Positions 1-4,734 of a stretch of DNA of 6,593 nt are shown here, piece by piece. The DNA lies in assembly GCA_031258795.1 (NCBI GenBank), contig JAIRMI010000098.1, positions 1-6,593 on the forward strand. The letters are read 5' to 3'. The notes beneath the pieces were generated by a model. The model saw only the letters and a list, made by a program, of their open reading frames with translations, searched no databases and had not been told where the DNA came from. The position numbers and the translations under genes were made by a program. How positions within the stretch are numbered: the first letter of the stretch is position 1; every line of letters starts with the position of its first letter. This stretch comes from Puniceicoccales bacterium. Lineage in GTDB: Bacteria > Verrucomicrobiota > Verrucomicrobiia > Opitutales > JAIRKQ01.

Positions 1-110
1 TAGTCGGATTTTCAGTAATAGATGACGCCGCTGATGTGCATGAGATAGTCTTCATTCCAGAGATTTCCGATGAAAACTGTCTCAATCTATTTGGCAATAG
101 TAAGAAATAA
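1..110 (+). CDS. C-terminal fragment of an unidentified protein (5' end outside window)
   Basis: The frame whose codons begin at position 3 is open from the window edge to a TAA at 108-110 and gives 35 residues ending in NLFGNSKK. The fragment is acidic (IDDAADVHE, PEISDEN) with short hydrophobic runs and shows no motif I recognise. Only three bases separate its stop from the GTG of the following ATPase gene, so the two are probably co-transcribed. That is the main support for its being real, because 35 open codons can also occur by chance. Its place before a GspE/PilB-type gene makes a secretion or pilus role possible, but nothing in the residues shows it. Confidence 0.5.
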   Translation, partial: VGFSVIDDAADVHEIVFIPEISDENCLNLFGNSKK

Positions 111-113
111 ATT

Positions 114-1619
114 GTGAAAGATTGGCTGGTACAGTGGTTAATTGATAACAATTTCGCCGACGCTGAATCCATGGGCAATTTTGACACTTTTAATTTTATT
201 GAAAATCATCCTGCGAAAAGGGAAATATTCGATAAATTATGCATTGGAGGATTGTGCCATAGCTTAGATAACGTAGAAAACGATATTTTGACTAGTCTCG
301 GATGTGAGTATGCCAGGCGTCACCTGATTGTTCCCATTTGTAAGCGGGACGGAAATTTGTATATTGCAACCTGCGACCCCTGCGCCATTGATGTCATCGA
401 CAACATAAGCGCCCGTTTTGCATTAAACGTCACTTGCATGCTGTCGAAGGAGGAGTTGCTTTTATCTTTTTTCGAAGGGCGGCAAGGTGATGGCGAACAC
501 GTTGATCATGGGGATAGGCAAATGCACTGCACTGCCTCAACGGATAAAGCAAAGGAGGGGCACAAAATCCCTCTTGACCGCCTATTTGAGTATTTTGCGG
601 AACTCGCTGTCAACATGCGCACGTCGGATATGCACTTTGAATGCAACAGCTCTGGCATGCGCGTCCGATTCCGAGTGGATGGCAAATTGGCTACCATCCA
701 GCAGCTCGACCAAAACCTGACACGAGCAATCATAACAAATATAAAATTGCGCGCAAAGCTGAAACTTGATGAAACGCGCTTGCCACAGGATGGCCGCCTA
801 AAAATCAGCCTGAATGGCTGCAAATATGATGTGCGCGTGTCAATTATTCCAAACATTTACGGTGAAAATGCTGTTTTGCGTGTGTTTAACGTGGACTCCG
901 AGGAATTTTCCCTAGACAACCTTGGATTGAGTGACTTCCAAGCTTCATGCCTAAAAACATTGGCAAGCCTCGATAGTGGTTTGCTGCTTGTTTCCGGTCC
1001 AACGGGAAGCGGGAAAACGACGACGATGTATTCCCTATTGAAGCACATTTCCTCCCCATCAAAGAAAGTTATAACCATCGAAGATCCCATAGAATACATG
1101 CTGCTCAACGTCAGCCAAGTATCCGTTGATGAAAGAATTGGGCTCACCTTTAACCACATAATACGGGCTGTTTTGCGCCAAGCTCCCAATGTCATTTTCA
1201 TAGGCGAAATACGCGATTCCGAAACGGCACAATCAGCCATTCAAGCTGCTCTGACCGGCCATCTTATTCTGTCAACTGTTCACGCTGGCTCTGCGGAGGA
1301 AGCGATCACGCGCCTGCGCGATCTCGGTGTCTCGGAGTACCTGATAAATTCCTGTGTTCGCTGCGTAATTTCCCAGGAGCTGATGAGGTTAAAGTGCAAA
1401 TTTTGCCAAGGCGATGCATGGTGTGATAAGTGCCTTGGACGGAGATATTACGGCCGAACTGGCGTCTTTGAAATACTTCTCAGCAGCGATCTTGCCACGG
1501 ATGTGTCCCCTTCAAAGTTTAGCAACTTTGGATTTTTGTGCACAATAAGAGATGAAATGACAAGGCTAGGCGAAGTTTTATTCGAAGAAGATCTTAAGCT
1601 CAAGCTTCTATCGATTTAA
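114..1619 (+). CDS. gspE: GspE/PilB-family type II secretion or type IV pilus assembly ATPase
   Basis: Cytoplasmic hexameric ATPase of the kind that powers pseudopilus or pilus assembly. Residues about 50-118 resemble the GspE/PilB N-terminal domain (ARRHLIVP, then DGNLYIATCDP); a polar linker follows (about 119-148). The catalytic core carries SDMHFE (171-176), RLPQDGR (222-228), Walker A GPTGSGKT (295-302), the Asp box ITIEDPIEY (320-328), Walker B VIFIGEIRD (360-368) and the His box LTGHLILSTVH (380-390). A four-cysteine knuckle (C428, C431, C437, C440) precedes YYGRTGVFE, as in GspE and PilB and unlike the retraction ATPase PilT. The knuckle loop is only five residues. At 501 residues it is slightly short for PilB (about 560) and normal for GspE (about 500). 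The GTG at 114 is the first start after the upstream stop and lacks a clear Shine-Dalgarno; ATG 171 is an alternative. It has about 18 cysteines, which is high. No other secretion or pilus gene is visible, so GspE versus PilB is undecided. Confidence 0.93.
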   Translation: MKDWLVQWLIDNNFADAESMGNFDTFNFIENHPAKREIFDKLCIGGLCHSLDNVENDILTSLGCEYARRHLIVPICKRDGNLYIATCDPCAIDVIDNISARFALNVTCMLSKEELLLSFFEGRQGDGEHVDHGDRQMHCTASTDKAKEGHKIPLDRLFEYFAELAVNMRTSDMHFECNSSGMRVRFRVDGKLATIQQLDQNLTRAIITNIKLRAKLKLDETRLPQDGRLKISLNGCKYDVRVSIIPNIYGENAVLRVFNVDSEEFSLDNLGLSDFQASCLKTLASLDSGLLLVSGPTGSGKTTTMYSLLKHISSPSKKVITIEDPIEYMLLNVSQVSVDERIGLTFNHIIRAVLRQAPNVIFIGEIRDSETAQSAIQAALTGHLILSTVHAGSAEEAITRLRDLGVSEYLINSCVRCVISQELMRLKCKFCQGDAWCDKCLGRRYYGRTGVFEILLSSDLATDVSPSKFSNFGFLCTIRDEMTRLGEVLFEEDLKLKLLSI

Positions 1620-1626
1620 AAATAGT

Positions 1627-2238
1627 TTAACTGAAAAATTTTTGCTCCAACATCAGGCACAGAGTATGGTAAACCGGCAAGTGCAATTCCTGAACCTTGA
1701 ATGTTTCACTTTCCGGCACACGGATGCAACTGTCACATTTTTCAGCTAAGGTCCCTCCCGATTCACCGGTTAAGCCAACAATGGTCATGCCTTTGGCTTT
1801 GGCCACTGTGGCGGCCAAATTGACATTTTTTGCATTTCCAGAAGTGGATATTGCCAGCAGAACGTCCCCCGAAAACCCAAGGGCATACACCAGTTGGGCG
1901 AAATTATACTTCGGGTCACAGTCATTGGCATAGGCAGTGTTTATGGAAACCATATCTGGCAAGGAAATTGCTGGCAAAGCCCCTTGCAGATTATCGGCTA
2001 TTTCATCGCCTGCGCTGCGTCTAAAATCATCTTCGACCAGCCGCTTGCTCTTAAAACTCTTGAGCAGTTCACCCGCTATATGGCCACAGTCTGTCGCACT
2101 CCCGCCATTACCGCACAGCAGCAATTTTTTACCTAATCTGAAGGCATTTTCCAGCAAGTTGCACGATTTTAAAATATCGTTTTTACAGCGTTCAAGCGCG
2201 GGGTAACGTTTCAAACATTCGGCAAAGAAATCTCTCAT
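1627..2238 (-). CDS. gmhA: SIS-domain phosphosugar isomerase, GmhA-like (sedoheptulose-7-phosphate isomerase)
   Basis: Family role: isomerises sedoheptulose 7-phosphate to D-glycero-D-manno-heptose 7-phosphate, the first step toward the ADP-heptose of the LPS inner core. Counting from the furthest upstream start (TTG at 2265, 212 residues), the SIS sugar-phosphate signatures are CGNGGS (51-56) and STSGN (140-144). The catalytic-type glutamate is E66 (HIAGELL), and a late VQELHLPVYH carries E193 and H195, matching the GmhA acid/base pair. About 30 residues between FKSKRL and GALPAISL make it longer than the roughly 192-residue E. coli GmhA; some GmhA-like SIS proteins in other phyla share this. 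I chose ATG 2238 (203 residues) because it puts RDFFAECLKRYPAL at the N-terminus, where relatives begin. GTG 2262 and TTG 2265 are possible; none has a good Shine-Dalgarno. It converges on the ATPase gene (7 bases between stops) and diverges from lptC. Another phosphosugar substrate is possible. Confidence 0.88.
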   Translation of the reverse strand: MRDFFAECLKRYPALERCKNDILKSCNLLENAFRLGKKLLLCGNGGSATDCGHIAGELLKSFKSKRLVEDDFRRSAGDEIADNLQGALPAISLPDMVSINTAYANDCDPKYNFAQLVYALGFSGDVLLAISTSGNAKNVNLAATVAKAKGMTIVGLTGESGGTLAEKCDSCIRVPESETFKVQELHLPVYHTLCLMLEQKFFS

Positions 2239-2337
2239 GATTATGAATTCAGCATTTTTCACCAAAAAGACCAGCGTTTTTTATTTTTATTGCCAAATAG
2301 CAATTCGTTGCAAGTATGTGAGAGAGATTTTGCGAAG
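2239..2337. promoter_or_regulatory. Divergent intergenic region between gmhA-like gene and lptC
   Basis: This stretch of about 100 bases must hold the start signals for both divergent genes. The clearest candidate faces the gmhA-like gene: on the minus strand TTGCAA (2313-2308) lies 18 bases before TAAAAA (2289-2284), which would give a leader of about 40 bases to ATG 2238. For the plus strand only weak matches are visible, such as TTGCCA at 2290-2295. TTGC at 2290-2293 and GCAA at 2310-2313 form loose inverted ends around an AT-rich core. A GAGAGAG run at 2320-2326 could serve as a distant ribosome binding site for lptC. These are visual matches only. Confidence 0.3.
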
Positions 2338-2796
2338 TTGAATAGTAAGATAAAGTCATTTTGGAGCCGTGTGGCGAAGCTAGCTTTTATAAGCTTTCTG
2401 ATATCGAGCATGCTCCACGCGAGACCGGAAGTCGTCGCTACCTCACCTGCGATGGGGTTGTATGTGCCAATTTTCGATGTAAACGGAGTAAAAACCTGGG
2501 AAATTACAGGCTCTACCGGCGAAGTTCGGGATGGTGGCTTAATAGCTGTGTCGAACATGTTGATAAATCGTTGCGGAGAAGATAATAGCGTTATTTTTTC
2601 CATTGAAAGCCCCCAGGCTAATATGATGCCATCGTCGAATATCGCAGCGGGAGATGGCCTTGTTTTACTAAGGGGAAAAAATTTTGTGGCTGTCGCCAAG
2701 GATTGGAAGTTTTTCGGCAAAGAGAAGAAGTTCGTAGCAAACAGGGATGTTATGGTTGTATTTGATGAGAATGTGGCGGAATTTGTAACACCGTGA
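2338..2796 (+). CDS. lptC: LptC-like LPS export periplasmic/inner-membrane protein
   Basis: LptC is the membrane-anchored periplasmic link that takes LPS from the LptBFG transporter and passes it to LptA. From TTG 2338 the product is 152 residues. It has a basic start (MNSKIKSFWSRVAK), a short hydrophobic stretch (about 15-26, ending SSML) and then a beta-rich region. VPIFDVNGVKTWEITGS (about 43-59) resembles the start of the LptC jellyroll, where a variable is compared before and after modification, and alternating strands continue to VMVVFDENV near the end. The open frame reaches back to TTG 2290 (168 residues), but that would put a long polar segment before the hydrophobic stretch, so I prefer 2338. 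GAGAGAG lies 11 bases upstream. The hydrophobic stretch could be an uncleaved anchor, as in E. coli LptC, or a signal peptide. Sequence similarity to LptC is weak; position directly before lptA and lptB carries much of the identification. Confidence 0.75.
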   Translation: MNSKIKSFWSRVAKLAFISFLISSMLHARPEVVATSPAMGLYVPIFDVNGVKTWEITGSTGEVRDGGLIAVSNMLINRCGEDNSVIFSIESPQANMMPSSNIAAGDGLVLLRGKNFVAVAKDWKFFGKEKKFVANRDVMVVFDENVAEFVTP

Positions 2797-3299
2797 AAGT
2801 ATGTTTTGCTGGCATATTGTTTTATTCCATTTGCGCTGTGTTTTGCTTTGCTCAGGCGAACACGGAGATTAGGGGCGATTCCATCGAAGCTATGGACTTT
2901 AGCGATCGCATATCCTTTGTTTTCAGCGGAAATGTTGTCGTTGTGAGTGATAAATTTGAGATGTCCAGCGATCGATTGGAAGTAATTTCCTCGAAGGGTT
3001 ATGATTTTTTACGTAGTGGAGGCTGTGGCGCGGCTTCAATCAAAGAGGTGCACGCCTTTGGCAATGTTAAGTTTACGCAGGATTGTAGGCATGGCGTAGC
3101 TAATGAAGTAATTTTCGATTCCGCGAGTGATACGATAACATTGCTAGGAAATGCTAGGATAATCACTCCTGAAGGGACTGCGCGTGGGGATAAGCTGTAT
3201 TTAACCCGCAGCTCAAATTTGGTTAAAGTTGAATCTGCCGGTAGATCTACGATATCCATTGATGATTTCGAAAAGTTAAAAAATCCAATAAAAAATTAG
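2793..3299 (+). CDS. lptA: LptA/OstA-like periplasmic LPS transport protein
   Basis: LptA forms the beta-jellyroll filament that bridges LptC in the inner membrane and LptD in the outer membrane. The GTG at 2793 overlaps the lptC stop by 4 bases, which implies translational coupling. The 168-residue product begins with a clear signal peptide (MKVCFAGILF, hydrophobic to residue 19) and a signal peptidase I site after A20-Q21-A22. The mature part shows OstA-type repeating strands: IRGDSIEAMD, ISFVFSGNVVVVSD, FEMSSDRLEV, VHAFGNVKFT, GVANEVIFDS, ITLLGNARII and ARGDKLYLT. These are the alternating 'gain a function, lose it' strands typical of LptA. Length is close to E. coli LptA (185). Mature cysteines C78 and C98 could pair in the periplasm. 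The basic C-terminus (KLKNPIKN) ends at TAG, 42 bases before lptB. No LptD, LptF or LptG gene is in the window. Confidence 0.85.
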   Translation: MKVCFAGILFYSICAVFCFAQANTEIRGDSIEAMDFSDRISFVFSGNVVVVSDKFEMSSDRLEVISSKGYDFLRSGGCGAASIKEVHAFGNVKFTQDCRHGVANEVIFDSASDTITLLGNARIITPEGTARGDKLYLTRSSNLVKVESAGRSTISIDDFEKLKNPIKN

Positions 3300-3303
3300 A
3301 ACC

Positions 3304-3332
3304 TTGCAATGATCGCAAAAATCCTGTAGAGT
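3304..3332 (+). promoter_or_regulatory. Candidate sigma70-type promoter for lptB
   Basis: TTGCAA at 3304-3309 and TAGAGT at 3327-3332 are separated by exactly 17 bases. Transcription would start near 3339, only about two or three bases before the lptB ATG at 3342, so the message would be leaderless or nearly so. The site starts five bases after the lptA stop, which means lptB may be expressed both from this site and by read-through from lptC-lptA. The call rests on hexamer match and spacing only. Confidence 0.45.
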
Positions 3333-3341
3333 GTAGCCCCA

Positions 3342-4067
3342 ATGAGTGAGGTATTGCGAGCTAGAAATTTGGTAAAGCGTTACGGCGATAAGGTTGTAGT
3401 TAACGACGTGGACGTGGAGGTTTGCAGCGGCGAAATAGTGGGGCTATTGGGGCCAAATGGAGCTGGGAAAACTACGACTTTTTACGTGATTATCGGCCTC
3501 GTTGAAGCTAATGATGGAAGGGTTTTTATCAACGATGTGAACATTACCCGTTATCCTCTCTATAAAAGAGCTCAACTTGGCGTGGGATATTTCCCCCAAG
3601 AGGATTCCGTTTTCAGAAAATTGACTGTTTACGATAATCTGTTGGGTGTTGCTGAATATTTAGAGCCGAATAGGGAAAAGAGACGTATGCGCGTGGAAAC
3701 GGTTCTCAGCGAATTACGCATCTCACACGTTGCCAAGCAAAAAGCCTACACCCTTTCCGGTGGGGAAAAGCGTCGCCTTGAGATTGCTCGAATTTTACTA
3801 TTGAACCCGAAATTTTTGCTGATGGACGAACCTTTCAGCGGCGTCGATCCCATCAGCATCAGTGATTTGCAGAAGATTATTATTTCGCTAAAAAATCGTG
3901 GCATTGGAGTGTTGATAACGGACCACAACGTGCGGGAAACCTTGAGCATTGTTGATCGCGCTTACCTGATTCACGAGGGCAGAGTTTTATGCCATGGCGA
4001 CCATCATGCTCTTCTAAATGATGAAGCAAGCCGCAAATTTTACCTCGGGGATGACTTTAAATTTTAA
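3342..4067 (+). CDS. lptB: LptB, LPS export ABC transporter ATP-binding protein
   Basis: Cytoplasmic ATPase subunit of the LptB2FG transporter, which extracts LPS from the inner membrane and drives it along the Lpt bridge. All ABC elements are intact: Walker A GPNGAGKT (37-44, K43), Q-loop Q86 in VGYFPQED, signature LSGGE (138-142), Walker B FLLMDE (158-163) with catalytic E163, D-loop GVDP (167-170) and H-loop H195 in LITDHNVRETL. FRKLTVYDNL, PISISD and the C-terminal YLGDDFKF are LptB-specific and separate it from LivF/LivG-type ATPases. Length (241) equals that of E. coli LptB, and E163 and H195 fall at the same numbers. The ATG at 3342 starts the conserved N-terminal strand directly, so the start is secure although no Shine-Dalgarno precedes it. 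It follows lptA by 42 bases that hold a promoter-like pair. Its partners LptF and LptG must be elsewhere. Confidence 0.97.
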   Translation: MSEVLRARNLVKRYGDKVVVNDVDVEVCSGEIVGLLGPNGAGKTTTFYVIIGLVEANDGRVFINDVNITRYPLYKRAQLGVGYFPQEDSVFRKLTVYDNLLGVAEYLEPNREKRRMRVETVLSELRISHVAKQKAYTLSGGEKRRLEIARILLLNPKFLLMDEPFSGVDPISISDLQKIIISLKNRGIGVLITDHNVRETLSIVDRAYLIHEGRVLCHGDHHALLNDEASRKFYLGDDFKF

Positions 4068-4071
4068 TATT

Positions 4072-4104
4072 TTATTGTTGCAATTCTGTTACAGTAGACT
4101 ACTG
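4072..4104 (+). promoter_or_regulatory. Candidate plsY promoter with overlapping palindrome
   Basis: TTATTG (4072-4077) and TAGACT (4095-4100) are 17 bases apart and would start transcription about ten bases before the plsY ATG. The -10 resembles the TAGAGT before lptB. A perfect 13-base palindrome, CAGTAGACTACTG (4092-4104), covers the -10 hexamer, where a repressor could sit. A palindrome this long is expected once or twice by chance in a window this size, so the operator reading is speculative. Confidence 0.35.
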
Positions 4105-4117
4105 CTTCGGCGCTTAT

Positions 4118-4726
4118 ATGAACTGGTGCGTAATACTTCTTTTTGCATTTGCTGGATACCTAATCGGATCGGTGCTGTTTGCACGTGTAGTATCTCATTT
4201 TTACGGAATTGACATCGGTAACGTTGGTAGCGGTAATCCGGGAGCTACAAATGTTGTACGCAGCGCAGGAAAATTTGCTGGAGCCTTGACATTTCTTGGG
4301 GATTTTTTTAAATCGTTCGTAACGGTGATGTTGGCTTTGAAACCGCGATCAATGGGAGGTGTTTTCAGTGTTGATTTGGGCATCAGCGCGATGTTGGGCG
4401 TCGTTTTAGGACACAATTTTCCGATATTTTTCAAATTTAAAGGAGGGAAGGGTGTATCCGCAACAATGGGAGGCATTTCAGTTTTAATGCCGGGAACGGC
4501 GATAGTTGGAATATTACTGTGGGTTATTATCTTTCACGCAACGAGGTTTGTTTCCGCAGCATCGTTATTTTTTGCCATGAGTTTACCAATAACGTCTTTC
4601 GCCTTCGGATACAACGGTCATTGCGTCACTTTGGCGATTATCATGGCTACGGTTATTTTTTGGTGCCACAGGAGCAATATGAAGAAACTGTGGAACGGAT
4701 CCGAATATCGCTTTGAGGGGAAATAA
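4118..4726 (+). CDS. plsY: PlsY, acylphosphate:glycerol-3-phosphate acyltransferase
   Basis: Integral inner-membrane enzyme that transfers an acyl group from acyl-phosphate (made by PlsX) to the sn-1 position of glycerol 3-phosphate, giving lysophosphatidic acid, the first step of phospholipid synthesis. The diagnostic loops are all present: IGSVLFARVV (16-25), GSGNPGATNVVR (37-48), D62 and K65 of the DFFKS motif, GHNFP (98-102) with FKGGKGVSAT (107-116), and the terminal HRSNMKKLWNGSE (184-196). Between them lie hydrophobic spans at about 4-25, 53-74, 87-103, 121-140, 144-164 and 168-183, fitting the multi-pass PlsY fold. Length (202) is normal. ATG 4118 gives the expected short N-terminus before the first membrane span; no Shine-Dalgarno is visible. 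It lies 50 bases after lptB, with its own promoter-like pair, and 8 bases before lysC, so plsY-lysC is probably one transcription unit. Confidence 0.97.
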   Translation: MNWCVILLFAFAGYLIGSVLFARVVSHFYGIDIGNVGSGNPGATNVVRSAGKFAGALTFLGDFFKSFVTVMLALKPRSMGGVFSVDLGISAMLGVVLGHNFPIFFKFKGGKGVSATMGGISVLMPGTAIVGILLWVIIFHATRFVSAASLFFAMSLPITSFAFGYNGHCVTLAIIMATVIFWCHRSNMKKLWNGSEYRFEGK

Positions 4727-4734
4727 TTTCGGAT

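Noticed and set aside
506..856. Open minus-strand frame of 116 codons within the ATPase gene
   Set aside because: It is fully inside a strongly conserved GspE/PilB coding region and has no family resemblance; it is a shadow frame.
1600..1650. Possible bidirectional terminator between the convergent ATPase and isomerase genes
   Set aside because: Only short AT-rich symmetry (GAAAAATTTTTG) and a loose AGCT-type palindrome are visible, with no GC-rich stem followed by a T run.
87..2301. A 13-base match, CTATTTGGCAATA, at 87-99 on plus and again at 2301-2289 on minus
   Set aside because: A shared 13-mer on either strand is expected about once by chance in a window of this length, and the first copy lies inside a coding frame.
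2259..2720. Open minus-strand frame of 153 codons opposite lptC
   Set aside because: The plus frame has a hydrophobic N-terminus, LptC-like strands and a 4-base overlap with lptA, while the minus product has no recognisable features.
3304..3318. TTGC-AATGATC-GCAA hairpin before lptB
   Set aside because: The stem is only four base pairs and coincides with the better-supported -35 hexamer.
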